From Labilithrix sp. (GTDB lineage Bacteria > Myxococcota > Polyangia > Polyangiales > Polyangiaceae), in the NCBI GenBank assembly GCA_028287035.1, contig JAQBQL010000004.1, positions 1 to 60,079 on the forward strand: a DNA stretch of 60,079 nt. Reading direction: 5' to 3'. Each line of letters opens with the position of its first letter. Position 1 is the stretch's first letter. Shown here in pieces: positions 40,851 through 49,784 of this stretch. The notes below the pieces were generated by a model that saw nothing but the letters and a program-made list of their open reading frames with translations, did no database searches and was not told where the DNA came from. Both the position numbers and the translations under genes were made by a program.

Positions 40851-42899
40851 TCAGGCGCTGGCGCCCGAGGTGACCTTGACGGGCGGAGCCTTCGGCGGAT
40901 CCTTGGGCTCGGCGGCGCTCGCGCTCGCGGCGCCCGCTTGCTCGTACTTGCGGGCGCGGGGCTTCACGAGGCTGATGTCGACCTCGTCGGTCGCGGTGAT
41001 GGTCTTGCCGAGGAGCGGGTACGACAGCTCCTTGACGTAGTTGACGACGCTCTTGCCACCTGCGCCCGGAGCATAGGTCGCGATCGTCGTGCGCAGGAAC
41101 TGCTCGTCGTTGCGGTCCTTGAACTCGGGCTTGAAGTGCGCGCCGCGCGACTCGTCGCGGTTGCGTGCGCCCTGGGCGATGACGCGGGCGATGACGAGCA
41201 TGTTCTTGAGGTGCCGCACGAACTGCGCGCCCTGGTTGTAGCGCGCGCCGGTGTCGGTGACGCCGATCTGGAGCGAGCGCTCCTCGATCTCGTCGACCTT
41301 CGCGATGACCTTGTCGAGCGTCGGGTTGTGGCGCTCGATGGTGCAGTCGCGGAGCATCGTGGTCGCGAGCTCCTCGTGCAGGCGGTAGGGGTTCTCCTTG
41401 CCGTTCATGCCGAGGATCGCCTGGTACTTGTCGCGCTCACGCTTGGCGGCGGACTCGAAGACGCTCGACTTCACGTCGTGCGCGCTCTTGTCGACGTTCT
41501 TCACGTAGGTCGCGATCGCCGGGCCGGTGACGAGGCCGCCGTAGATGCACGAGAGCAGCGAGTTGGCGCCGAGGCGATTGGCGCCGTGGTAGAGGTAATC
41601 GACCTCGCCCGCCGCGTAGAGCCCGCCGATGTTGGTCGCGTGGTTCCGCGGCGAGCCCATGACGAGGCGCCCGTCCGCCGACTTCTCGAAGTCGGTCCAC
41701 AGCCCGCCCATCGAGTAGTGGACGGCCGGGAAGATGCGCATCGGGTTCTCGTACGGATCCTCGCCCACGAACTTGTCGTAGATCTCGAGGACGCCGCCGA
41801 GCTTCTTGCGGAGCACGTCGTTCGGGAGGTGCGTGACGTCGAGGTAGACCTCGAGCTCGTTCTGGTTCGTCTTCGTGTTGTAGACGCCCTTCTTCTCGTG
41901 GAAGCACTTGAGGAAGAGCTCGCGCGAGGCGATGTCACGCGGGACGAGGTTGCCGTAGCCCGGGTACTTCGCCTCGAGGAAGTACTCGCGCTGGTCCTCG
42001 GGGACGTCGCGGCCGCGGCGCTTCTCCTTCGGGTCCTTGGGCACCCAGACGCGCCCGCCCTCGCCGCGCACGCTCTCCGAGATGAGGCGCAGCTTGTCGG
42101 CGGCGGGGATGGCGGTCGGGTGGACCTGGATGAACTCGCCGTTTCCGTACGCCGCGCCCTGCTGGTAGACGGCGCTCGCCGCGGTGCCGGTGTTGATGAC
42201 CGAGTTCGTCGACTTGCCGAAGACGATGCCGCAGCCGCCCGTCGCGAGGCACACGGCCTCGCCCGGGAACGACTGGATCTCCATCGTCTTGAGGTCCTGC
42301 GCGACGATGCCGCGGGCGATGCCGCCGTCGTCCTGCACGAGGCTCAGGAAGTCCCAGAGCTCCCACTTGCGGACCATCTTCTCGCCGCGGACGACGATGC
42401 CCTTCTCGTTCTCGACGTCGACCGTCTCGTAGCGGCGGACCTGCTCGTCGAGCGCGTAGAGGAGCTGCTGCCCGGTGGTCGCGCCGGCGAAGGCGGTGCG
42501 GTGGAAGAGCGTGCCGCCGAAGCGGCGGAAGTCGAGGAGACCCTCGGGCGTCCGGTTGAACGGCACGCCCATGCGGTCGAGCATGTAGACGATGCCCGGC
42601 GCGGCGTAGGTCATGCCCTTCACGGGGGGCTGGTTCGCGAGGAAGTCGCCGCCGTAGACCGTCTCCTCGAGGTGGACCTCGGGCGAGTCGCCCTCGCCCT
42701 TGGTGTTGACGCTCGCGTTGATGCCGCCCTGCGCGCAGACCGAGTGCGACCGCTTGACCGGCACGAGCGAGAAGAGGTCGACCGGGATGCCGGCCTCGCA
42801 CAGCTTGATGACCGTGGTGAGACCCGCGAGGCCTCCGCCGACGACGATGACGCGACGGACCTTGCCGGAGTCGGTGACGATGCTGCTCTGCTTTGCCAT
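40851..42899 (-). CDS. sdhA: Succinate dehydrogenase flavoprotein subunit
   Basis: This 682-residue FAD subunit has the dinucleotide fold VRRVIVVGGGLAGLTTV at the N-terminus, the FAD-linking His region KRSHSVCAQGGINA, substrate-site motif EFIQVHPTAIPA, SESVRGEGGRVWV, and the C-terminal NRLGANSLLSCIYGG. Its length and a partner SdhC with five helices place it in the type-B (Bacillus/epsilon-like) group, as in other Myxococcota. The last 30 residues are an Ala/Pro-rich tail. It is the second gene of sdhCAB, separated from sdhC by 18 bp. Confidence 0.94.
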   Translation of the reverse strand: MAKQSSIVTDSGKVRRVIVVGGGLAGLTTVIKLCEAGIPVDLFSLVPVKRSHSVCAQGGINASVNTKGEGDSPEVHLEETVYGGDFLANQPPVKGMTYAAPGIVYMLDRMGVPFNRTPEGLLDFRRFGGTLFHRTAFAGATTGQQLLYALDEQVRRYETVDVENEKGIVVRGEKMVRKWELWDFLSLVQDDGGIARGIVAQDLKTMEIQSFPGEAVCLATGGCGIVFGKSTNSVINTGTAASAVYQQGAAYGNGEFIQVHPTAIPAADKLRLISESVRGEGGRVWVPKDPKEKRRGRDVPEDQREYFLEAKYPGYGNLVPRDIASRELFLKCFHEKKGVYNTKTNQNELEVYLDVTHLPNDVLRKKLGGVLEIYDKFVGEDPYENPMRIFPAVHYSMGGLWTDFEKSADGRLVMGSPRNHATNIGGLYAAGEVDYLYHGANRLGANSLLSCIYGGLVTGPAIATYVKNVDKSAHDVKSSVFESAAKRERDKYQAILGMNGKENPYRLHEELATTMLRDCTIERHNPTLDKVIAKVDEIEERSLQIGVTDTGARYNQGAQFVRHLKNMLVIARVIAQGARNRDESRGAHFKPEFKDRNDEQFLRTTIATYAPGAGGKSVVNYVKELSYPLLGKTITATDEVDISLVKPRARKYEQAGAASASAAEPKDPPKAPPVKVTSGASA

Positions 42900-42917
42900 G
42901 AGAATGTTTCCGTAGGG

Positions 42918-43637
42918 TCAGGGGCGCGCGCCGGGGAGGGAGGTCGGCGCCGGAATGGCCGCCGATCCGCAAACCTCAGCCGTTTTAGAATGCTTCTCGG
43001 GGAGGAACCGCCCGCCCGTGGCCGCCTGGACGACGGCCATGGCGGACACCCCGAAGAGGACGATGCCGACCGTCTTGCCGATGGCCGGGAGCTGCCGTGA
43101 ACGAGACACGTTCCACGTCGCGCAGAAGCTCGGGACGCCGTTGACGAGGTGGAACAGGGTGGCCGCGATCCCGACGAGATAGCCGAACGCGGTCCACGGG
43201 ATGCCGGCATTCGTCGTGGAGAGCTGCGCGGTGAGCGCGGTCGCGTAACCATGCGGCCCGAGACGCCCCGTCAGGGTGGGCACGCGGGTCTGCCAGACGT
43301 GCCACACCACGAACGCGAGCACGACCACGCCGGAGACGCGCTCGAGCGCGCGCATGAGATCGTTCCCGTAGGCGTGCGGCTCGCCGGCGCTCTGCCGCGA
43401 GAGGCTCCTCACGATGCCGTAGCCCGCATGAAAGAGGAGCGGGAGGAGGACGAGCACGACCTCGAGGAACGTCATGACGCCGTTGATGCCCGGCCGGTGG
43501 AGCACCCCGAGGAGCAGGTCGTGGGCGCTCGCCAACAGCGTCGTCGCCCCGAAGAAGACGTGCAGAAGCACGAAGACCCCGAGGGGCAGGACGCCGCTCA
43601 AGGAAAAGAGCCGATCGAGACGTGTCTTGTCGCCCAT
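42918..43637 (-). CDS. sdhC: Succinate dehydrogenase cytochrome b subunit (type B)
   Basis: This 239-residue integral membrane subunit has five hydrophobic helices (beginning GVLPLGVFVLLHVFFGATTLL and ending KTVGIVLFGVSAMAVVQAAT) and several His suited to two b hemes (LLHVFF, LLFHAGYG, VVWHVWQ, LFHLVNG). It anchors SdhAB and reduces quinone. ATG at 43637 is preferred over an upstream TTG. TAGGTT lies 13 nt upstream of this ATG. It is the first gene of the operon, divergent from an LpoA-like gene. Confidence 0.9.
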   Translation of the reverse strand: MGDKTRLDRLFSLSGVLPLGVFVLLHVFFGATTLLASAHDLLLGVLHRPGINGVMTFLEVVLVLLPLLFHAGYGIVRSLSRQSAGEPHAYGNDLMRALERVSGVVVLAFVVWHVWQTRVPTLTGRLGPHGYATALTAQLSTTNAGIPWTAFGYLVGIAATLFHLVNGVPSFCATWNVSRSRQLPAIGKTVGIVLFGVSAMAVVQAATGGRFLPEKHSKTAEVCGSAAIPAPTSLPGARP

Positions 43638-43650
43638 CCGGAGCGCGCCC

Positions 43651-43656
43651 AACCTA
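43651..43656 (-). promoter_or_regulatory. Candidate -10 (TAGGTT) for sdhCAB
   Basis: A minus-strand TAGGTT lies 13 nt before the sdhC ATG, in the 92-bp divergent gap. No clear -35 was found. Confidence 0.35.
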
Positions 43657-43714
43657 CCACGCGGAGGGCCGTTCGTGCGGGGTTCGAGACCTGTTCTATT
43701 TGCGTGAGAACCCG

Positions 43715-43720
43715 TACGCT
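43715..43720 (+). promoter_or_regulatory. Candidate -10 (TACGCT) for the LpoA-like gene
   Basis: TACGCT ends 9 nt before a TTG that would start a clean lipoprotein signal. This is the main support for that start. Confidence 0.35.
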
Positions 43721-43729
43721 TTCCGGGCT

Positions 43730-45619
43730 TTGCATCGGTTTTCCCGGGTCGTCCTCACCGTGGTCGTCGCGGCCTCCGCCGGCGCCGCCTGCGGCCGTCC
43801 TTCGCGGCGCGCCGATCCGGTGGCCACCCTGTCGTCGTCGCCCGACGCCGCCCAGGCGTTCGCGCGGGTCCACGATCGCTGGGAGGACCGGAAGAACGAG
43901 CCCGGCCCCATCCTGGAGTTCCTGCGCCAGTACCCGGACGACGGGGCGGCGCCGCTCGCCCGCGTCTACCTGTCGTTCGCGTACCTCCAGGAGCAGAACC
44001 TCCTCGCCGCCGACAGCGCGCTCGCGGGGCTCGGTGACCTCCGGCCCGGCGCGACCCGCGATCTCGCCACCGTGGCCCGCGCGCGGAGCCTCCGCCTCCA
44101 CGGCGCGCCGCAGTCGGCGCTCGACCTCCTGCGGCCCATCGTCGGCAAGGTCGTCGACGACGGCGACCGCGAGGTGTTCCTCGAGGAGCTCGCGCTCACC
44201 GCGATCGCGGCCCATGACGACTACGAGGCGCTCGCGTACCTCGACGCGTGGCTCCGCGGCGTAGGCGAGAACGATCGCGACCGCGTCCGCGGCAAGATCG
44301 AGCAGATCCTCGACGGATTGCCGCGGCCGGTGCTCGAGCAGACCTACCGCTCGATGCGCGAGCGCGGCACCGCGTCCGGCTACACGCTCGAGACGCAGAA
44401 GCTCGTGGGAGCGCGGCTCGCCCGCATCGCCGTCGCCACCAACGACGCGGCGCTCGCGCGGTGGCTCGTCGACGTGAGCGGCGTCAGCGCCACCCAGGCG
44501 GGCGGCGACGCGGGCCTCGAGCTCGGCGAGCTCGCGGCGAGCCGGCGCGGCATCACCATCGTCTCCGGCAAGACCGTCGGCGTCCTCCTGCCGACGCGTT
44601 CACGCGAGCTCCGCGACGAGGCCGCCGACGTGGTGCGCGGCGTGTCGTGGGCGCTCGATCTGCCGAAGCGCGCCGGCGCCGCCGAGGGCGTCCGCCTGGT
44701 CACGCGCGAGGACGGCGTCGACGAGGCGGGCACGCGCGCGGCGATGGAGGAGCTCGCCGGGGAGGGGGCCTCGGTGGTCCTCGCCGGCTTCGATCGCGCG
44801 AGCGCCGACCGCGCGAGCCTCTTCAGCGAGCAGAGCGGGCTGCCGGTCCTGCTGCTCGCGGCGCCCAGCGCGGCGCGCCTCCCGAAGACCACCGCGTACG
44901 TCCTCGGCGTTCGCACCGAGCGCGAGCTGGCGATGCTCGGCGAGGCGCTCGTGCGCCACGGCGTGCGGACCGCGGCGTTCGTCGTCGACACCAACGAGGA
45001 CGAGGTGGCGGGCCGCGCGGCGGAGGCGAGCGGCCTCGTGCTCCTGCCCTCCACGCGGTGCGACGTTCCCCTCGCGGAGGCCGGAAAGAGCCGTTTTCCC
45101 GTGTCCTCGTGGATGGCGTCCGGCGCGCAGGGCTGGCTCGTCTCCGGCCCCACCTCCTGCGCGCGTGACGTGAGCCGCGACGTGCGACGCTACCTCGAGG
45201 GACGCTCCGAGCGCGGCGAGCGCGTCCTCGCGGTCACGCTCGAGGCCGGCCTTCCCCCGTCGGAGGTTCCGCGCGGCGTCGTCACGTTGAGCGCATCGGC
45301 CGGCATCGTGCCCGTGCAGGCGTCACGGCCCGAGGAGGCCACCGAGGAGGACGTCCGCACGTTCATGGAGCGCTTCGGATCGCGGCCGTCGTACTGGACG
45401 GCGCTCGGTCGCGACGCGGGCGCCCTCGCCAGGGCTGCGCTCGCGCCGCTGCCCCGCGACGCGACGAGCGATCCGCGGGCGGTCACGCAGCGGCGGGCGA
45501 TCGTCGGCGCCGGCCTCGCGACGGTGCGCCTCCGTCTCTGGACGAGCGACGAGCAGGGCCTCGGCGAGGGTCGCTCGCTTCCGCGCGCGCTCCGCCTCGC
45601 GACCTGGAAGGGGCCGTGA
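43730..45619 (+). CDS. LpoA-like / periplasmic-binding-fold lipoprotein
   Basis: This is an exported protein of about 629 residues. The signal RVVLTVVVAASAGAACGRPS has a loose AAC lipobox. An N-terminal helical TPR-like region (about 30-270) is followed by a type-1 periplasmic-binding fold starting at KTVGVLLPTRSRELRDEAA and including VVLAGFDRASAD and GLPVLLLAAPSA. This order matches penicillin-binding-protein activator LpoA and related Leu/Ile/Val-binding-like lipoproteins. In E. coli LpoA activates PBP1a; here the role is inferred. There is no ATG or GTG near the signal. The TTG chosen is supported by TACGCT 9 nt upstream; another TTG 30 nt earlier is possible. Confidence 0.7.
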   Translation: MHRFSRVVLTVVVAASAGAACGRPSRRADPVATLSSSPDAAQAFARVHDRWEDRKNEPGPILEFLRQYPDDGAAPLARVYLSFAYLQEQNLLAADSALAGLGDLRPGATRDLATVARARSLRLHGAPQSALDLLRPIVGKVVDDGDREVFLEELALTAIAAHDDYEALAYLDAWLRGVGENDRDRVRGKIEQILDGLPRPVLEQTYRSMRERGTASGYTLETQKLVGARLARIAVATNDAALARWLVDVSGVSATQAGGDAGLELGELAASRRGITIVSGKTVGVLLPTRSRELRDEAADVVRGVSWALDLPKRAGAAEGVRLVTREDGVDEAGTRAAMEELAGEGASVVLAGFDRASADRASLFSEQSGLPVLLLAAPSAARLPKTTAYVLGVRTERELAMLGEALVRHGVRTAAFVVDTNEDEVAGRAAEASGLVLLPSTRCDVPLAEAGKSRFPVSSWMASGAQGWLVSGPTSCARDVSRDVRRYLEGRSERGERVLAVTLEAGLPPSEVPRGVVTLSASAGIVPVQASRPEEATEEDVRTFMERFGSRPSYWTALGRDAGALARAALAPLPRDATSDPRAVTQRRAIVGAGLATVRLRLWTSDEQGLGEGRSLPRALRLATWKGP

Positions 45620-45622
45620 CGC

Positions 45623-47359
45623 TCAGGGCGGCAGCGCGCGGACGACGTTCAGGCGCTTGACGACCGCCTCGCCGACCGGCTCGCCGTAGAGCGTGTGCAG
45701 CCAGTAGAGCCGCGGGAACCGCGCGACGACGTCCTCGTACCTCCTGACGACCACGTCCCGCGCCGGCGGGTCGCCCTCGGCGATGAACGAGCCCGGCGAC
45801 GACGGCGAGCCCCAGCGGAGCCGGTAACCCGCGACGAGGTCGGGATGCCGGCCGAGCGCGAGTGGCCACGCGTCGTAGATCTCGCCGGCGATCGGGTGAA
45901 CGCTCATCGCCCGCAGGATGAGCGCGTCGTCCACCTCGCGCGCGTCCCGCCACGGCTTCGAGTCCGACACCGAAGGCGTGAAGAGCGCCTCGGTGTCGTA
46001 GACGCGCACGCCCGTGTAGTAGCCGATCGCGCCGATGTCGCGGCCGATGTACCAGGAGCCGTCGAGCGGCGCGCGGCTCGCCTCGAGCACCCCCCACGCC
46101 TGCGAGATCTGCCCCATGTCGTAGTCGCCCATGTTGCGGACGACCTGGCTCGGCGCATGGCGGAAGGCCATCATCGAGAGGCGCCACGCGTTCGTGGTCT
46201 TGGGACGCACCCACGCGCGCGGGCCGTAGTGCTCGTAGGGGCTCAGCCGGCTGTCGTTCCGCAGCTGGTACTGCGCGCTGACGCCGAGGAGCGCGAGGCA
46301 CGCCCAGCCCACCGCTTCACGCACGCGCCCGCGGTCCATCAGCGCCTCGGCGAGCGCGAGGAAGCCGATCGGCGCGAGCACCGTCACGGGCAAGAGGTGG
46401 CGCAGGTTGGGCATCCAGTCGAGGGACACGGACGCCGTGAAGTAGAGGCATCCGAGCACCATGAGTGCGGGGGCGAGCGCGCGCCGGACGAGCCCGAGCA
46501 CCACGAGCAGGAACGTCCCGCCGAGCAGCACGACGGCCTCCCAGGGCGACGCGCCCTGGCCGACGAGGGGGGCGAGGCGTTCGATGTCGAACCGCACCGC
46601 CTGGCCCTTCGCGTAGTACGTCTGGGGAAGCGGACGCCCGTAGTACGCGAAGCGGAGCGCGAGCAGCGCGAGCAGCACCGCGCCCGCCGGCAGCGAGACG
46701 CGGAGCAGCCGGCGCGCGATGCGCACGCGATCGTAGGTCGACCGGCCGGTGAGCACCGGCGCGACGAGACAGAGGAGGACGTAGAGGAGCGACTCCGGCC
46801 GCGTCGTCGCGAGGCCGACCACCGCCGCGATCGCGAGGAGACGCGTGCGTCGTCGCGGCTTCACGAGAAACGCGTTCAGGCAGACCGGACACCACACCAT
46901 CATCGCGAGGTGGAGCGGCGTCTCGAGCCCGAGCACCGCCCAGTCGACGGCGTAGCTGTTCAGGCCGACCAGCAAGCTGCCGACGAGCGCGAGGTACGAC
47001 GAGACCCCGAAGAGCTCGCGCGCCATGCGGTAGACCCCGACCTGCAGCGCGAAGAACGAGGCGGCGCCGAGCAGCTTCGTCCACGTGACGCCCTCGGCGC
47101 CGAGCGCGATGCCGAGGCTCTGGAGCAGCATCCACGACGGGCCGGAGTAGCCCTCGACGCGCTCGCCGACGTTGAAGACGGCGCCGCGCCCGTGCGCGAG
47201 GTTCTCGGCGTAACGGAGCGAGATGAACGCGTCGTCCACGACGCGCGGCGCGTAGTAAGCGAGGTGCACGATCGTGATGACGCCGACCAGCCAGGTGGCG
47301 ATCCACTCCGCCGCCTCGTCGTCGAGGAGCGACTTCCTGTCCTTGCCGGAGCCTGCCAC
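45623..47359 (-). CDS. GT-C family membrane glycosyltransferase (AftB/ArnT-like)
   Basis: This 578-residue protein has about ten membrane helices in its first 400 residues and a soluble C-terminal domain. Near the N-terminus is the typical loop APRVVDDAFISLRYAENLAHG followed by GAVFNVGERVEGYSGPSW, with the DD pair and conserved ERVEG of GT-C enzymes that use polyprenyl-phosphate sugars, such as mycobacterial AftB. It probably adds a sugar to an envelope glycan or protein on the outer face of the inner membrane. The GTG at 47359 is preferred because TACATT ends 8 nt upstream; a GTG at 47380 is also possible. It converges on the LpoA-like gene with a 3-bp gap. Confidence 0.75.
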   Translation of the reverse strand: MAGSGKDRKSLLDDEAAEWIATWLVGVITIVHLAYYAPRVVDDAFISLRYAENLAHGRGAVFNVGERVEGYSGPSWMLLQSLGIALGAEGVTWTKLLGAASFFALQVGVYRMARELFGVSSYLALVGSLLVGLNSYAVDWAVLGLETPLHLAMMVWCPVCLNAFLVKPRRRTRLLAIAAVVGLATTRPESLLYVLLCLVAPVLTGRSTYDRVRIARRLLRVSLPAGAVLLALLALRFAYYGRPLPQTYYAKGQAVRFDIERLAPLVGQGASPWEAVVLLGGTFLLVVLGLVRRALAPALMVLGCLYFTASVSLDWMPNLRHLLPVTVLAPIGFLALAEALMDRGRVREAVGWACLALLGVSAQYQLRNDSRLSPYEHYGPRAWVRPKTTNAWRLSMMAFRHAPSQVVRNMGDYDMGQISQAWGVLEASRAPLDGSWYIGRDIGAIGYYTGVRVYDTEALFTPSVSDSKPWRDAREVDDALILRAMSVHPIAGEIYDAWPLALGRHPDLVAGYRLRWGSPSSPGSFIAEGDPPARDVVVRRYEDVVARFPRLYWLHTLYGEPVGEAVVKRLNVVRALPP

Positions 47360-47367
47360 GCGCGTGG

Positions 47368-47373
47368 AATGTA
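47368..47373 (-). promoter_or_regulatory. Candidate -10 (TACATT) for the GT-C gene
   Basis: A minus-strand TACATT ends 8 nt before the GTG at 47359 and helps choose it over the GTG at 47380. Confidence 0.35.
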
Positions 47374-47401
47374 CTGGCACGGGCTTCGCTCGCCTACGGT
47401 C

Positions 47402-47533
47402 ATGACCACCACGCAGCCTCCGTTTCCGGGCACGCCGCCCGGGGAGCCGACGCCCGATCCGGCGCCCCCTCACGGACCGCAGCCCGGCGATCCGCAGCCT
47501 GCGCCCGGGGATCCGAGCGAGCCGCCCCGCTGA
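47402..47533 (+). CDS. Possible 43-residue Pro-rich peptide
   Basis: This short frame begins MTTTQPPFPGTPPGEPTPDP and continues with PQPGDPQPAPGDPSEPP-type repeats, about 40% Pro. It occupies most of the divergent gap between the GT-C and GH13 genes. There is no SD. A TACGGT hexamer ends only 1 nt before the ATG, too close for the pattern seen elsewhere. Composition like this arises easily in GC-rich DNA, so it may not be a gene. The 51 bp after it hold only the GH13 upstream region (TAGACC at 47572). Confidence 0.25.
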   Translation: MTTTQPPFPGTPPGEPTPDPAPPHGPQPGDPQPAPGDPSEPPR

Positions 47534-47584
47534 TCGACGGGGTCTCGTTTGCCGAGCGCGGGTCCGGGGGCTAGACCTCCGGGC

Positions 47585-49777
47585 GTGACCGACGAGCGGG
47601 GACGCACGGCCGAGCGGGGCAAAACGCGCCCTCGCGCGCGCGCCGTCCTCGGCCTCGTTGCGGGCGTCGTCCTGGCGCTGGCCGGTCCGCCGGCGTGCTC
47701 GTCGGAGGATGCTCCCGCCGTCCCGACCCGCGCCTGCGGCCTCGCGATCTGGCACAAGCCGCCGAGCCGCGACGCGCACGTGGAGATCGTGGGCGACTGG
47801 AACGACTGGCAGCGCCCCGGCCTCCTCCCGGCGGTTCGCGGCGACGGCTGGGTGAGCGTCGCCGTCGACGCGGCGCCCGGCGAGCACGGCTACGCGATCA
47901 TCGAGGACGGCGTGTGGCTCCTCGACGACCACGTGCCGATGAGCGCGTTCCACGAGGGCCGGGAGGTCTCCGTGGCGGTCGCCGAGGACTGCGCGCAGCC
48001 GTCGCTCGCCATCGCGGGGGTCGCCGCGACCGCCGACGGACACGCCACGGTGCAGGCCTCGTTCCTCGCCTCCCGCAGCGGGTCGCCGGTCGACCCGACC
48101 ACCGTCACCGCGGTGGCGAAGGACGGAGAGACGTTGAGCGTCACCGCGGCCGACCCGGCGCGCGGCACCGTGCAGCTGGAGGGCGCCGGCCTGAAGCGTG
48201 GAAAGTACACGTTCTCCGTCCAGGCCCGCAGCAAGGACGGCGCGCTCACCGAGCCGGCCATCGCCACGGTGTGGGTCGAGCCGCACGCGTGGGACCCGCG
48301 GGACGCGATCGTCTACCAGGTCATGATCGACCGGTTTCGCGGCGACGCGGGCGCGCTGGCCGCCCCGGCGAGCCCCTCGGCCCGGGCCGGCGGCACGCTC
48401 GCCGGCGTCCGCCACGCCATCGAGGCGGGCGAGATCGAGGCCCTCGGCGTCAACACGCTGTGGCTCTCGCCGCTCTACCAGAACCCCGAGGGCGAGTTCC
48501 CGGGCACCGACGGCCGCGAGTACACGAGCTACCACGGGTACTGGCCGGCGCAGTCGCGCGCGCTCGACCCGCGCTTCGCGAGCGACGAGGAGCTCGATCG
48601 CTTCATGAAGGTCGCGCACGACCGGGGCCTCCGCGTCCTGTTCGACGTCGTCCCGAACCACGTGCACCAGGAGCATCCGTGGGTCACCGAGCATCCGGAC
48701 TGGTTCAACCAGGACCGGACCTGCATCTGCGGCCAGGGCTCGTGCGACTGGGCCACCCACATCCGGACGTGCTGGTTCGCGCCTTACCTTCCCGATCTCG
48801 ACTGGACGAACAGCGACGTCGCGCGCGCCGCCACGGGCGAGGTCCTCTGGTGGTTCGATCGCTGGGGCGCCGACGGCCTCCGCATCGACGCGGTGCCGAT
48901 GATGCCGCGCGCCGCCACGCGCCGGATCGCCCGCACCGTGCGCGCGAAGTACGAGCACCCGGGCAACGTGCCGTACATCCTCGGCGAGAACTTCACGGGC
49001 CCGGGCGCCTACGAGAACCTTCGCTACGACCTCGGCCCGTTCGGGCTCGACGGGAGCTTCCACTTCCCGCTGATGTGGACCCTGAGGTCGACGGTCGCCG
49101 ACGAGGTCGCGCCGATGGGCGACATCGACACCAGCTTCCGCGCTGGCGAGAAGGCGTGGGACGGCTCGGGCGCCGTCATGGGGATGATGATCGGCAACCA
49201 CGACGTCTCGCGGTTCGCCTCGGTGAGCGCGGGCAGCGCGACCGGCGACGCGTGGAGCCCGGCCCCGCAGCCGGTCGATCCGGTCGTCTACGCGAAGCAG
49301 CGCGTCGCGCTCGCCGCGGTGCTCACGCTGCCCGGCGCGCCCGTCGTGTACTACGGCGACGAGGTCGGCCTCGCCGGCCGCAGCGACCCCGACTCGCGGC
49401 GGGTGATGCCCTCGGACGAGGCGCTCCTTCCCGCGCAGCGCGAGACCCGCGACGTGGTCCGCCGCGTCGGCCGCGCGCGCGCCTGCTCCGACGCGCTCCG
49501 TCGCGGCACGCTCCGCACCATCGCCAAAGGCGCCGAGCGGTACGTGTTCGCCCGCGAGATCGACGGCGATCCCGCGAGCACCGTCCTCGTCTCGCTGGGC
49601 CGCCGTCCGACCGTCGACGCCGAGGTGACGCTCCCGCCCGGCGCGCCGACCGCGCTCGTGGATGTGGTCACCGGAGCTCCGGCGTCGGTCGCGGGCGGCG
49701 TCCTCACGCTGCCGTCCGATGCGTTCGGCGTGCACGTCCTCGTCGCGGCGTCGTCGCCCTGCGCCGGGACTCCCTAG
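47585..49777 (+). CDS. GH13 alpha-amylase-family lipoprotein
   Basis: This is a 730-residue exported glycosidase. The signal ends ALAGPPACSS (probable lipoprotein). An N-terminal CBM48/isoamylase-N-like domain (about 55-125, HVEIVGDWNDWQRPG) is followed by the GH13 barrel: IVYQVMIDRF, nucleophile D435 (GLRIDAV), acid/base E468 (ILGEN) and transition-state stabiliser D540 (IGNHD). A Cys cluster C380-C382-C387-C396 sits between strands 3 and 4. It likely cleaves alpha-glucans or maltodextrins at the cell surface. The GTG start is placed by the signal peptide; TAGACC lies 7 nt upstream. A second GH13 lipoprotein with the same Cys spacing is 1.2 kb away. Confidence 0.85.
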   Translation: MTDERGRTAERGKTRPRARAVLGLVAGVVLALAGPPACSSEDAPAVPTRACGLAIWHKPPSRDAHVEIVGDWNDWQRPGLLPAVRGDGWVSVAVDAAPGEHGYAIIEDGVWLLDDHVPMSAFHEGREVSVAVAEDCAQPSLAIAGVAATADGHATVQASFLASRSGSPVDPTTVTAVAKDGETLSVTAADPARGTVQLEGAGLKRGKYTFSVQARSKDGALTEPAIATVWVEPHAWDPRDAIVYQVMIDRFRGDAGALAAPASPSARAGGTLAGVRHAIEAGEIEALGVNTLWLSPLYQNPEGEFPGTDGREYTSYHGYWPAQSRALDPRFASDEELDRFMKVAHDRGLRVLFDVVPNHVHQEHPWVTEHPDWFNQDRTCICGQGSCDWATHIRTCWFAPYLPDLDWTNSDVARAATGEVLWWFDRWGADGLRIDAVPMMPRAATRRIARTVRAKYEHPGNVPYILGENFTGPGAYENLRYDLGPFGLDGSFHFPLMWTLRSTVADEVAPMGDIDTSFRAGEKAWDGSGAVMGMMIGNHDVSRFASVSAGSATGDAWSPAPQPVDPVVYAKQRVALAAVLTLPGAPVVYYGDEVGLAGRSDPDSRRVMPSDEALLPAQRETRDVVRRVGRARACSDALRRGTLRTIAKGAERYVFAREIDGDPASTVLVSLGRRPTVDAEVTLPPGAPTALVDVVTGAPASVAGGVLTLPSDAFGVHVLVAASSPCAGTP

Positions 49778-49784
49778 CGCCGCT

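Noticed and set aside
47360..49735. Upstream extension of the GT-C frame through the GH13 gene
   Set aside because: Low-complexity Arg/Ala/Val antisense sequence; the plausible protein begins near the membrane segments at 47359.
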